From Streptomyces collinus Tu 365 (GTDB taxonomy: Bacteria; Actinomycetota; Actinomycetes; Streptomycetales; Streptomycetaceae), in assembly GCF_000444875.1 (NCBI RefSeq), contig NC_021985.1, positions 372,001-436,000 of the forward strand: 64,000 nt of DNA, written 5' to 3'. The translations under genes were made by a program, and so were the position numbers. Below the pieces are notes generated by a model that was given only the letters and a program-made list of their open reading frames with translations, was not told the origin of the DNA and ran no database searches. Position 1 is the first letter of the stretch, and each line of letters opens with the position of its first letter. Shown in pieces: positions 24,233 through 39,758 of this stretch.

Positions 24233-26506
24233 TCAGCGCGCGCCGGCGGGCTCGCCGACCGTGAGCCGGAGCAGGTCCCGCGCCTCGTCCAGCGCCGCCG
24301 TCACCTGCTCGGGGCCCGGACGGCAGGCGATGACGTGCCCCACGCGGTCGCCCGCGCTGCGTGCGCGGCGGACCACGGCGCCGGGTGCGACGGTGACGGT
24401 CACCGCTTCGACGCCGTCCACGGCCCGCGCCCGTGCCACGCCGTCGACGGCGTCGAGGACCCCGTCGGCGTCGGCGAGCAGGAACTGGATGCCGGCGTGG
24501 GCGCCGTGGCCGGGCTTGAGGTCGGGTGCCTGTCCGGTCGCGGCCTTCAGCTGCTGTTCCAGCAGGTCGACGCCGCTGGCCAGCCGGACGAGCTCGGGGA
24601 TCATGCCGCCCGCGGGGCGCGGGTTGATCTCGATCACGGCCGGTCCGCTCCCGGTCAGCTTCACCTCGGTGTGGGTGGCGCCGAGGCGGATGCCGGCCGC
24701 GTCCAGGGCGGCCATCACGGTCTCGGTGATCCGCTCGGCGGTGGCGGCCGGCAGCGGGGCGGGGAAGAGGTGGCGGTGCTCCACGAAGTGGGGGTCGCCC
24801 GTGACGGACTTGGCGGTGATGCCGACGCAGACCGCCTCGCCGTCCTGGCTGAACATCTCCACGCTGTACTCGGGGCCGTCCAGGTACTCCTCGACGAGGA
24901 CGGTCCGCGCGGTCGGCATCCCGCGGACGTTGGTGGTGACGGCGAGGATCCGCTCGGCCTGGGCGCGGGCCTGGGCCTCGTCGGTGCACAGCAGCACGTT
25001 GACCGAGCCGGAGTCGTCGGCGGGCTTGACCACGCACGGCAGCCCGGTCCGCGCGACGGCCGCGGCCACCTCTCCGGGCTCGCGCACCACCGCGTACCGG
25101 GGCTGGTGCACCCCGGCCCGCCGCAGCAGGGCCCGCAGGGCCGACTTGTCGCGGCAGGCGGTCACCGCCTCGGGCGGGTTGCCCGGCAGGCCGAGCCAGC
25201 GGGCCAGGCGCGCGGCGGCGGGGACGTAGAAGTCGCTGGTGGTGGTGACACCGGCGATCTCCTCGCGGCGGAAGCGGTCCTGGAGCGCGGCCCGCAGCGC
25301 CGCGTCGGAGTTGGTGTCGCACCGGATCACCTCGGCGCCGGTGGCCTCCAGCCCCCGGTAGCGGCCGGGGTCGCCGGTCAGCAGCACGGGCTCGGTCCCG
25401 AGCGTGTCCCGGGCGAGGTCGAGGGCGAGCATGCCGGTGCCGGTGGTGTTGGACTCGACGAACACGAGGTGGCGGCGCAGATCGTCGGGTGCGCGGTAGG
25501 TCTGCCGGGACCAGGTGGTGACGGCGGTCCCGGCGGTGACGACGGCGGGACGGTCCGCTGCCGGCAGGGTGTGCAGGGCGTGCTCCTCCCAGTGGTCGTC
25601 GCTGTAGACGGTGTCGGCGTAGCGGTCGCCGCGGTCGGGCAGGATGCCGACGATGCGGGAGCCGGGTTCGGCGCGCCGGGCGAGGTCGCCGAGGACGCGG
25701 TAGACGGAGCCGGAGGTGTTGCCGCCGAAGATCTGCTGTTCGCGGGCGAGGTCGCGGGTGGCGGCGAACGCCTCGTGGTCGTTGAGCCAGTGGACCTCGT
25801 CGACGAGCAGGCGGTCGAGGTTCTTCGGCAGGAGGCTGTTGCCGAGGCCGCTCTGCAGCCGCTGCGGCACGTCCGGCTGCCCGAAGAGGGCGCTGCCGAC
25901 GCAGTCGACGCCGACGACGCGGACGTCGGGCAGCGTCTCGCGCAGCACGCGGCCCGTCCCGCACAGCGAGCCGCCGCTGCCCACCGCGCCGACCAGGGTG
26001 TCGATGTGGCCGAGGCTGTCGAGCAGTTCACGGGCCAGGCCGCGGTAGGCGCCGGGGTTGTCGGGGTTGGTGTACTGCTGGGGCCAGAAGGCGCCGGGCA
26101 GTTCCGCCATCAGTTCCGCGAGCCGCTCCAGGCGTGCGGACTGCCAGCCGTGGCTGGTCATCGCCTCGACGACGTGCACGCGGCAGCCCAGGGCGCGCAG
26201 CTTCGCCAGGGTGACGGGGTCGATGCGGGGGTCGGTGACGATGTGCACCTCGTGGCCGAGGGAGCGGCCGACGAGGGCGACACCGAGCGCCATGGTGCCG
26301 GAGGAGCTCTCCACCACGGGGGCGCCGGGGCGCAGGGTGCCGAGCGCTCTGGCCTCCAGGAGGATGTTGCGCGCGACCCGGTCCTTCATCGCGAACAGGT
26401 TCTGGAGTTCCAGCTTGGCGTAGACCTCCACCCCGCGTTCCGCGCCGAGGCGCAGCCGGACGAGCGGCGTGCGGCCGATCGCGTCCGTCAGCGTGTCGAA
26501 CAGCAT
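24233..26506 (-). CDS. Fused PLP-dependent synthase (cysteine-synthase fold) and ATP-grasp ligase
   Basis: This 757-residue fusion carries two enzymes. Residues 1-330 are a beta-replacement PLP enzyme: Lys41 in MKDR binds PLP, SSSGT is the substrate loop and GAVGSGGSLCGTGR holds the phosphate. Residues 345-757 are an ATP-grasp ligase: CVVKPADDSGS, VEEYLDGPEYSVE and the metal/ATP motif EINPRPAGGM. With the adjacent kinase and lyase, the PLP half probably replaces the phosphate of O-phosphothreonine by an amino donor on the way to 2,3-diaminobutyrate, as proposed for pacidamycin- and friulimicin-type pathways. The role of the ATP-grasp half is unknown; it could couple a carboxylate to the new amine. 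The ATG at 26506 follows GGGAGA and lies just after the kinase stop. Confidence 0.88.
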   Translation of the reverse strand: MLFDTLTDAIGRTPLVRLRLGAERGVEVYAKLELQNLFAMKDRVARNILLEARALGTLRPGAPVVESSSGTMALGVALVGRSLGHEVHIVTDPRIDPVTLAKLRALGCRVHVVEAMTSHGWQSARLERLAELMAELPGAFWPQQYTNPDNPGAYRGLARELLDSLGHIDTLVGAVGSGGSLCGTGRVLRETLPDVRVVGVDCVGSALFGQPDVPQRLQSGLGNSLLPKNLDRLLVDEVHWLNDHEAFAATRDLAREQQIFGGNTSGSVYRVLGDLARRAEPGSRIVGILPDRGDRYADTVYSDDHWEEHALHTLPAADRPAVVTAGTAVTTWSRQTYRAPDDLRRHLVFVESNTTGTGMLALDLARDTLGTEPVLLTGDPGRYRGLEATGAEVIRCDTNSDAALRAALQDRFRREEIAGVTTTSDFYVPAAARLARWLGLPGNPPEAVTACRDKSALRALLRRAGVHQPRYAVVREPGEVAAAVARTGLPCVVKPADDSGSVNVLLCTDEAQARAQAERILAVTTNVRGMPTARTVLVEEYLDGPEYSVEMFSQDGEAVCVGITAKSVTGDPHFVEHRHLFPAPLPAATAERITETVMAALDAAGIRLGATHTEVKLTGSGPAVIEINPRPAGGMIPELVRLASGVDLLEQQLKAATGQAPDLKPGHGAHAGIQFLLADADGVLDAVDGVARARAVDGVEAVTVTVAPGAVVRRARSAGDRVGHVIACRPGPEQVTAALDEARDLLRLTVGEPAGAR

Positions 26507-26508
26507 GA

Positions 26509-27492
26509 TCAGGTCTCCCGTCGGTGGGTGGTGGAGCCGGCCGGGACGGCCGGGTACGGGCCGGGGCTCCAGGCGTCCCCGGCGCCCAGCGCGCGGTGCA
26601 CGGTGACCTCGCCGCCGAGCGGTGCGCAGCCGGCACGGATGTGCCGTGCCTTGGCGTCGAGTTCGGGATCGTGGGTGTCGAGGAGGACGCCGAGCAGGGT
26701 GCCGCTGTGGGCCAGGACCAGGCCGTGGCCGCCGACGTCGTGGCACAGCGCGCGCAGGACGCCGAATCCGGCGCGGGCGCGTCGGCGGTCGTTGAGTTCG
26801 GCGCTGCGGGTGGCGACCTCGCCGACGGCGGGTACGTCACCCGTGGCGACGGCGTCGCCGAGCCGGTCCAGCAGCCGGGCGTACTCGTGGCGTTCGGCAG
26901 GCCCGATGGGCGGGGCGGCCCGGTTGTGGGCGACGGTGTCGACCTGTCCGCCCTCGTCGTGGGCGACGACCGTGAGCGGGGGCAGCGTGCCGAGTCTGCG
27001 GCCGAGCCGGACGGCCCGGTGGTGGAAGCAGACGATCTCGTCGTACATGACGCCGTCGGCGGGTTCGACGCCGCGCAGGAAGGCCTCGGTCTGCGCGGGG
27101 CTGAACGTGCGCCGGTACGCGGCGCCGACGGCCCGCACGGTGGCGACCAGGTCGGCCGAGGAACTGGCCATGCCCTTGCCCTCGGGCAGGTCGCCGCCGA
27201 GTTCCAGCAGTCCGCCGTCGTTCTCGCCGAGCGCTGCCAGGACGGCTTCCGCCACCCGCCGGGACTTGCCCTTGTGCGCGGGCGTGACGTGTACGGTCCG
27301 TGCGGCCCGGGCCGGGTGGAAGACGGCGGTGGCCCAGCGGGCCAGCGGGAAGGTGACGAGGAAGTCGCCGTCGGGGGCGGGCAGGGCGCCTTGGAGGAGT
27401 TCGCCGAAGGTGCCGAAGGCGTACCCGGTGCCGGTGACCGGTGCCGGAGCGGCGGGGGCGGCGGCCGGGCCGCTCAGCGGAGCGGGCGGCAT
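26509..27492 (-). CDS. GHMP-family kinase, probable L-threonine kinase
   Basis: This 327-residue kinase resembles PduX-type L-threonine kinases. Motif 1 region is GTFGELLQG (about 27-35). Motif 2, the phosphate-binding loop, is LPEGKGMASSSAD (about 101-113). Motif 3 is GGHGLVLAHSG (about 254-264). It would make O-phospho-L-threonine, the activated substrate for the neighbouring PLP enzyme. Its ATG overlaps the stop of the lyase gene as TGATG, so the two are coupled. In cobalamin pathways the same reaction supplies aminopropanol; no other cobalamin gene is nearby, so a diamino-acid role is more likely. Confidence 0.85.
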   Translation of the reverse strand: MPPAPLSGPAAAPAAPAPVTGTGYAFGTFGELLQGALPAPDGDFLVTFPLARWATAVFHPARAARTVHVTPAHKGKSRRVAEAVLAALGENDGGLLELGGDLPEGKGMASSSADLVATVRAVGAAYRRTFSPAQTEAFLRGVEPADGVMYDEIVCFHHRAVRLGRRLGTLPPLTVVAHDEGGQVDTVAHNRAAPPIGPAERHEYARLLDRLGDAVATGDVPAVGEVATRSAELNDRRRARAGFGVLRALCHDVGGHGLVLAHSGTLLGVLLDTHDPELDAKARHIRAGCAPLGGEVTVHRALGAGDAWSPGPYPAVPAGSTTHRRET

Positions 27493-29036
27493 CAGCGCTC
27501 CCCCGTTTCCGGCCGGTGGGCGTCCTGCGGTCCGGCCGGGCCGAGTGCGCGGGCCGTCTCGGCGGCTCCCGCGACGACGGCGTCGGACCTCTCCTGCCAG
27601 GCGGCGCGCAGTCCCTCGAGGGTGTCCTGCTGGGCGCGCAGTGCCTGCGCCACGGCGTCGGGGTGGGCGGAGCCCTCACAGGCGAGGCGGGCGAGGCCCC
27701 GATCGACGTCGAAGGCGTCGGCGAGCAGCCGCGCCGGGTCGGCGAGAGTGAGCGCGTGCTCGGCGGCGGCCCGGGTCAGCAGTGCGGGCGCGCCCGGATG
27801 GGGCGGTACGCCGGCCTCGGCGGCGCTCACGATGTACTTGCCGGCGACGACCTGCGCGGTCCGCCACGGCACCCCTTCGGTGAGGGTGAGGGCGTTGGCG
27901 AGGCTGAAGCCGCCCAGGTACTCGCGTGTGCACACCGCGCGCATGCGATCGGCCCGGAACGCGACGCGGCGGACCACCTCGGTGAGCAGCCGGACGGTGC
28001 CGTGCGCGGAGTCGAACGCGGTCAGGACGTGGGTGCCGGCTTCCTTGGAGACCTCCACCAGGTTGCAGAAGGGGGTGTTGCGCTGCCCGAGGAGGACGTC
28101 GGTGTGGAAGGCGCCGAGGTGGGCGGTGCGGCCGCGGATGCGTTCCAGGACGGGGTAGTTCTTCTTCTGCGGCATCGCCGAGGAGATGCCGGACAGGTCG
28201 TCGGGCAGTTCGATGAAGCCGTACTCGCTGCCGCCCCAGGTGAGCAGGTCGGTGACGAAGCGGCTCAGGGCGGCGCCGAGCAGGCCGAGTTCGGCGGTGG
28301 CCTCGGCACTCCAGCGGCGCGAGGCGACCGCGGTGAGCGCGTTGGGCTGCGGGCGGTCGAAGCCCAGCATGCGGGCCATCCGCGTGCGGTCCCAGGGCAG
28401 TTCCTGTCCGGCCATCGCGCCGGCGCCCAGCGGGCAGGTGTTCATCCCGTCGTAGGTGTGCAGCAGCCGCCGCTGGGTGTGCAGCAGCTGCTCCGCGAGA
28501 GCGGACAGGTGGAAGCCGGGGGTGATGATCTGCGCGGCCTGGAAGTGCGTGTAGCCGGGCATGGGCAGGCCGCGGGTCTCCTCGGCGCGGGCGAGGACGA
28601 CGGAGCACAGGTCGAGCAGGGCGGTGGCGAGGCGGACCACCTGCTCGCGGCCGAACATCGTCTGCGCGCAGGCCTGGAGGTCGTTGCGGCTGCGGTCGAC
28701 GTGCCAGTGGGGCACGGGGGCCGGCAGCCGGGCCGTGACGTGGCGTTCGAGGGCGAAGGCGATGTCCGACATGTTGGCGTCGGGCCGTGCGGTGAGGGCC
28801 CCGGGCCCCACCTCGTCCAGCAGGGCGGTGACGGTGCGGGCCTCTGCCTCGGTGAGCAGCGCCATCCGGGCGTACTCGGCCGCCAGGGTCTTCTCGATGG
28901 CGATGTAGTGGCCCAGCAGGTGGCGGACCTCGAACCGGAACTGGGGTGCGAGTACCTCGTCGTGCAGCAGGTCGCTCGGCCCGCCGCGGATGCGGCCGCT
29001 GAGTTCGGCGGCGGGCGCCGGGGGCTGACTCGTCAC
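27492..29036 (-). CDS. Argininosuccinate-lyase/fumarase superfamily lyase
   Basis: This 514-residue lyase keeps the family signature SSAMPQKKNYPV (about 295-306) and the HVDRSRNDLQ substrate motif (about 113-122). Length fits ArgH-type enzymes. In this context it should release fumarate from an N-succinyl intermediate formed from aspartate, leaving a 3-amino group on diaminobutyrate; Pac17 of the pacidamycin pathway is the model, so this is family knowledge plus inference. No other arginine gene is nearby. I use the GTG at 29036, which gives a normal N terminus; a GTG at 29111 overlapping the NRPS stop as GTGA would add 25 Pro-rich residues and is equally possible. Confidence 0.85.
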   Translation of the reverse strand: MTSQPPAPAAELSGRIRGGPSDLLHDEVLAPQFRFEVRHLLGHYIAIEKTLAAEYARMALLTEAEARTVTALLDEVGPGALTARPDANMSDIAFALERHVTARLPAPVPHWHVDRSRNDLQACAQTMFGREQVVRLATALLDLCSVVLARAEETRGLPMPGYTHFQAAQIITPGFHLSALAEQLLHTQRRLLHTYDGMNTCPLGAGAMAGQELPWDRTRMARMLGFDRPQPNALTAVASRRWSAEATAELGLLGAALSRFVTDLLTWGGSEYGFIELPDDLSGISSAMPQKKNYPVLERIRGRTAHLGAFHTDVLLGQRNTPFCNLVEVSKEAGTHVLTAFDSAHGTVRLLTEVVRRVAFRADRMRAVCTREYLGGFSLANALTLTEGVPWRTAQVVAGKYIVSAAEAGVPPHPGAPALLTRAAAEHALTLADPARLLADAFDVDRGLARLACEGSAHPDAVAQALRAQQDTLEGLRAAWQERSDAVVAGAAETARALGPAGPQDAHRPETGER

Positions 29037-29107
29037 GGTGACGGTGTCCGTTCTGTGCGGTGGGGTGGTGGGGCCCGGTGAAGGGGTGACCGGTGCGGCG
29101 TCGGGGA

Positions 29108-36499
<7,392 letters not shown>

Positions 36500-36572
36500 G
36501 ACAACTCCCTCGACCGTCACGCCTTTTCTGACGCACGGCACCTGTTCCCTCTGGGGCGAATGCCACGCTAAA

Positions 36573-36628
36573 TGCATGCCGTGCACCGGAAACAGTCCCG
36601 ACCTACTGGTCCCCGCAACCCGTGACAC
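36573..36628 (-). promoter_or_regulatory. Putative promoter/operator region of the NRPS operon
   Basis: Blocks TGCATGCCGTG (36573-36583), CGGAAACA (36587-36594) and AACCCGTGACAC (36617-36628) repeat those upstream of the cupin gene. On the minus strand GTTTCC and TAGCGT are 17 bases apart and could be -35 and -10 elements. Binding factor unknown. Confidence 0.45.
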
Positions 36629-36735
36629 GAACGACAGCGCACGCGGTCTCCCGGTGACCAGGTCACCCAAGGCGGCGACGCCCGCCTCTGTGCGTCATCC
36701 CCCGCCGTCGCTCGCGGCGTAGTGGAGGATTCGTG

Positions 36736-36966
36736 ATGTCGACCGAAGCAGCAGCACTCGCCCTGCAGGACCGTGCCCTCCTTTGGAGCACGGGCGAGAT
36801 CCGGGCAACCGATGTCGTCACCGGCGCCTGTGATGCACTCGTTGCCGGACTCGACAGCCCTGCCCTGCGAACCCAGGCCGCGTGCACAGTCGTTCAGGAT
36901 CAGGCTGGTGGATCAAGGCCGACGGCTGGCAGGGCCAGCTTCCGCTGGTGCTGCACTCGCCGGTGA
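36736..36966 (+). pseudogene. Truncated hypothetical gene fragment
   Basis: A GGAGG site at 36722-36726 precedes a GTG-ATG start and about 55 residues that look like a genuine, helical N terminus (ALQDRALLWSTGEIRATDVV onward). After about 36890 the frame degrades into an Arg/Cys-rich tail and ends, so the gene seems cut off by a rearrangement. On the opposite strand around 36820-37040 there is a Cys-rich frame that may be another relic. Neither family is recognised. Position between two clusters fits a recombination junction. Confidence 0.4.
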
Positions 36967-37105
36967 GTTCCTGTGCGTCGTTGTAGGTGTAGCTGGTGCA
37001 CGAGAACCGACTCCGGCTTGATTTTCGCGACCTGCGCACGCTGAGACACGGTTCATGGTCGTGTTGGGCTCCTGACGACGATCACCCCCATCGCAGGAGC
37101 CGCGC

Positions 37106-37540
37106 ATGTCCAGAAGTGCCGACATCGATCTCGCGTTCGCACGCGCCGTCACGGTAGACGCCGTGGTGCGAGCTCTGGCCGGTGAGGGGTGGTCGCTGCA
37201 GGAACCGCTCGGGATCTCCTACGTGGTCGAAGACGACGACCTCTTCGACTGGCAGTCGACTTCCACCGAGCAGGCAGCTGAGGTGCTGGCCTTGGTGGAT
37301 TCACCGGCCCACGTCGACCACCACGTCGGTGTCTGCATCTATCACTCAACTGCGGAAACCGGTGGCCAACTGCTCTTTTACGCAGGCCGATCGCACTGCT
37401 CCTTCATCCCGACGATCGACCGGCGGAGCCTCCCCGCAGCACCAGCCTTCACGGACCTGGCCTGGTATCTGAACGCACTGGTGCCGCCCCTGCTTACCCT
37501 GGGGCTGGCCAACTACACAGCGAGAGACCTTGTTGACTGA
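37106..37540 (+). CDS. Hypothetical protein
   Basis: This 144-residue soluble protein starts with ATG, 7 bases after AGGAG. It is acidic and has no signal peptide or membrane segment. Segments such as DDDLFDWQ, HHVGVCIYHS and GGQLLFYAG suggest an alpha/beta fold. No family is recognised. Base composition is visibly less GC-rich than in the flanking clusters. It is convergent with the next gene, with 37 bases between their stops. Confidence 0.7.
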   Translation: MSRSADIDLAFARAVTVDAVVRALAGEGWSLQEPLGISYVVEDDDLFDWQSTSTEQAAEVLALVDSPAHVDHHVGVCIYHSTAETGGQLLFYAGRSHCSFIPTIDRRSLPAAPAFTDLAWYLNALVPPLLTLGLANYTARDLVD

Positions 37541-37577
37541 GACGCGGCAGTGCTTGTGACAGCGGCGCTGCCTCGCA

Positions 37578-37940
37578 TCAGTATCGTCGGTCCAAAGCCT
37601 CGACAAGGCTGCGGAGTTCGCGCGACCGGCGGCGGGACATCGCCAGTATCACCGCTTCGAGGAACTCGCGGGCCTGCCGCGGATCACCGCAACAGGCCCA
37701 CTCCGTACAGCCATCACTCTGGTACTCCAACAACCGTCGGTTCGGCTGGTGGACGAAACTCCGCCAGCGCACCATCGCCGACTCGATCGAGCCTGGCCAC
37801 AAGTACTTCTTCTGACGTTGGATCCGTCGAACCTCGGCGAGCGCGGCCGAGGAGAGGCCACGGATGGCCGTGGTGTCGTCATGCTTCCGGCGTCGGCGCG
37901 GCAACTCGGCCCGGACGCGACCAGGCCGCCTACGCGGCAT
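37578..37940 (-). CDS. Hypothetical basic protein
   Basis: This 120-residue protein is strongly basic at both ends (MPRRRPGRVRAELPRRRRK at the start). Its middle, with KKYLWPGSIESAMVRWRSFV, DGCTEWACCGDP and a helical tail, looks like real coding sequence. The Cys-Cys pair and basic charge could suit nucleic-acid contact, but no family is recognised. It is convergent with the gene at 37106-37540 and has no obvious partner in either cluster. Confidence 0.65.
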   Translation of the reverse strand: MPRRRPGRVRAELPRRRRKHDDTTAIRGLSSAALAEVRRIQRQKKYLWPGSIESAMVRWRSFVHQPNRRLLEYQSDGCTEWACCGDPRQAREFLEAVILAMSRRRSRELRSLVEALDRRY

Positions 37941-38240
37941 GGGCCTTTCTGTTGATCGTCATGCCGGCCATCTTTCCATCTGTGGTCGCTACGCGACCAG
38001 CCCGGACTGACCGGCTGTCCGCCATCGGGCGCCAGGTTGCCGATGTCCCAGAGCGGCCCCAGCTGCCCCTGCCCGGAGAAGGCGGTCCGACGTCCGCCCT
38101 CCTCCGTGCTGAGCAGGCTCAGCCTGGGCCGTCCGCGTGAAGGCATCGTCCACGAAGAGCATCTTCCGATCGAGCGACGGACGGATGGCCCCAGGCGGTC
38201 ACCGTGCTGCGCTCACCTGCTAAGCTCACCGTCACTAATG
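37941..38240. other. Apparently non-coding stretch
   Basis: About 300 bases between the hypothetical gene and the terminator hairpin. An open minus-strand frame crosses it, but codon use, lack of a ribosome binding site and overlap with the hypothetical gene argue against coding. It could contain relics of a lost gene served by the terminator at 38241. Confidence 0.4.
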
Positions 38241-38285
38241 AGCCTTCCTGGCCCGGATACGACATCCGTCCAGGAAGGCTTTTTT
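38241..38285 (+). terminator. Intrinsic terminator or attenuator upstream of GNAT gene
   Basis: Arms AGCCTTCCTGG (38241-38251) and CCAGGAAGGCT (38270-38280) pair perfectly, an inner CGGAT/ATCCG stem extends the hairpin, and six T residues follow. This is a textbook Rho-independent terminator, rare in such GC-rich DNA. It lies 67 bases before the GNAT start, with no gene directly upstream on this strand. Confidence 0.8.
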
Positions 38286-38352
38286 CATGCCCTGGCGCCG
38301 CTCGTCCGGGGACCAGCGCTCATCGAACAGGCCACCTCTGCAAAGGAGTCAC

Positions 38353-38862
38353 GTGCCAGACGTATCCGTTCGTCTCGCGAACACCGCCGACCGCCCCGTG
38401 GTGGAGCGGCTCTGGCTGATGTTCCGCCATGACATGTCGGAGTTGGGCAATCTGCTGCCGAACGCTGACGGAACCTTCCGCAGCGACCGGCTCCACATGG
38501 CCTTCTCCGAGCCCGACTGGGCGCCGTACCTCCTCACAAGCGGTGACCGACCGGCCGGCTTCGCGTTCGTCCGCGGTCTGACCGCCCCGACACGGGTGCT
38601 GAACAGCTTCTTCGTGGTGCGTGGTGCACGGCGGACAGGGATCGGGCTGCACGCTGTTCAGGAGATCGCGGCCAGACACCCAGGCTCGTGGGAAGTCGCG
38701 TTCCAGGATGCCAACATCGCCGCTGTGCACTTCTGGCGTCGCGTCGCCACGGAGATCTCCGACGACGCGTGGACCGAGGAACGCCGACCGATCCCAGGGC
38801 GGCCCGAACTGCCTCCTGATGTCTGGATCTCGTTCAACGCCCCTGGGGAGACGGACGGCTGA
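38353..38862 (+). CDS. GNAT-family N-acetyltransferase
   Basis: This 169-residue acetyltransferase starts with GTG, 5 bases after AAAGGAG. Motif A, the acetyl-CoA loop, is FFVVRGARRTGIGLHAVQEIA (about residues 82-102, RRTGIG as the Q/RxxGxG/A signature), followed by a beta strand EVAFQDANIAAVHFWRRV typical of motif B. It transfers acetyl from CoA to an amine; the substrate is unknown. It lies downstream of a terminator-like hairpin, which may regulate it. It sits just outside the elfamycin-type cluster and convergent with its last gene; a resistance role is possible but unproven. Confidence 0.85.
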   Translation: MPDVSVRLANTADRPVVERLWLMFRHDMSELGNLLPNADGTFRSDRLHMAFSEPDWAPYLLTSGDRPAGFAFVRGLTAPTRVLNSFFVVRGARRTGIGLHAVQEIAARHPGSWEVAFQDANIAAVHFWRRVATEISDDAWTEERRPIPGRPELPPDVWISFNAPGETDG

Positions 38863-38912
38863 GCATCAGGGCGGTCGATCCGGGCTGTCCCTGACGGCCG
38901 ACGGGCGGCTCG

Positions 38913-39758
38913 TCAACCGGCGCGCTCGGCGAGCAGGGTGTGCGGGTTGCTGGATTCGTACCAGCCGAGGAAGGGAGGACAGACGTCGTAGCCCAGCAGC
39001 CGCTGCAACTCCTCGGGGTACTCGCGGACCACATCCATCGGCACGGCGAGATACTGATTCTCCTCCTGTCGCATATTGCCGGCGATGTAGGAGAGGGTCA
39101 GCCCGGTACGCGGCTCGGTGGACGCGTTACGGCCGCCGCCGTGATACAGACCGCCGAGCCAGATCAGCGCTGATCCGGCCGGCATCTCGGCCGGCACCGC
39201 CTCGTCGCGCTGCGGTGCCCGCTCGTCGTCCCAGCGGTGACTTCCCGGGATCGTCATGGTCGCGCCGTTCTCCGCGGTGAAATCGGTCATCGCGACCATG
39301 ACCTGGACCCGGGTGGTGGGTGCGGGGTAGGGCCGCAGATGCGAGGTGTCGTCGCGGTGCAGCCACTGCGCGCCCTCGCCGGGCCAGATCTGGATCACCT
39401 GGGTCGCGCTGACCTGGATGTTGGGTGAGATGTTCACCTGCTGACCGCTGAACCACACCGGCACGGGCTGCTGTATCAGCCGGCGGGCAGCCCCGAGGAA
39501 CAACGGGTGCAGCGCGACGGCGGCCATGTGCCGGCTACGGGCGAACAGCGAGGACATCCGTTTGGTCTTGTGGCCGGAGAAGTCGTTGTCGCCGTAGCCG
39601 AACTTCTCCAGCGCGGGACCCAGGTCGGTCCACAGCGCCTGTCGAGTGTCGGGGTCCAGGAACTCCTCCACGACGACTGCACCATGTTGGTCGAGGAGAC
39701 TGCAGACCCGGTCGAGATCGGCATCGGAGTGGACCGTGACGAGGTCTTCGTCGGTCAT
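38913..39758 (-). CDS. Phytanoyl-CoA dioxygenase-family Fe(II)/2-oxoglutarate oxygenase
   Basis: This 281-residue cytosolic oxygenase has the PhyH layout: an N-terminal VVVEEFLD segment, the iron-binding HRDD (about residues 147-150), a distal His in GGLYHGGGRNAS and an Arg in TEPRTGLTLSY for 2-oxoglutarate. It would hydroxylate an unactivated carbon. Its ATG overlaps the stop of the crotonyl-CoA reductase gene as ATGA and follows GGAAGGG, so the two are cotranscribed. From memory, the kirromycin cluster contains a phytanoyl-CoA dioxygenase (KirHVI) acting late in the pathway; this is the likely counterpart. Confidence 0.9.
   Translation of the reverse strand: MTDEDLVTVHSDADLDRVCSLLDQHGAVVVEEFLDPDTRQALWTDLGPALEKFGYGDNDFSGHKTKRMSSLFARSRHMAAVALHPLFLGAARRLIQQPVPVWFSGQQVNISPNIQVSATQVIQIWPGEGAQWLHRDDTSHLRPYPAPTTRVQVMVAMTDFTAENGATMTIPGSHRWDDERAPQRDEAVPAEMPAGSALIWLGGLYHGGGRNASTEPRTGLTLSYIAGNMRQEENQYLAVPMDVVREYPEELQRLLGYDVCPPFLGWYESSNPHTLLAERAG

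Noticed and set aside
26509..29036. Kinase and lyase as cobalamin or arginine biosynthesis genes
   Set aside because: No companion genes of those pathways are present, while the coupled PLP enzyme and NRPS context favour diamino-acid synthesis.
36818..37039. Cys-rich minus-strand frame as a gene
   Set aside because: No ribosome binding site, basic low-complexity ends and overlap with the truncated plus-strand gene; kept only as a possible relic.
37649..38146. Minus-strand frame across the gap before the GNAT gene
   Set aside because: Overlaps a better hypothetical gene, has no ribosome binding site and shows no family features.
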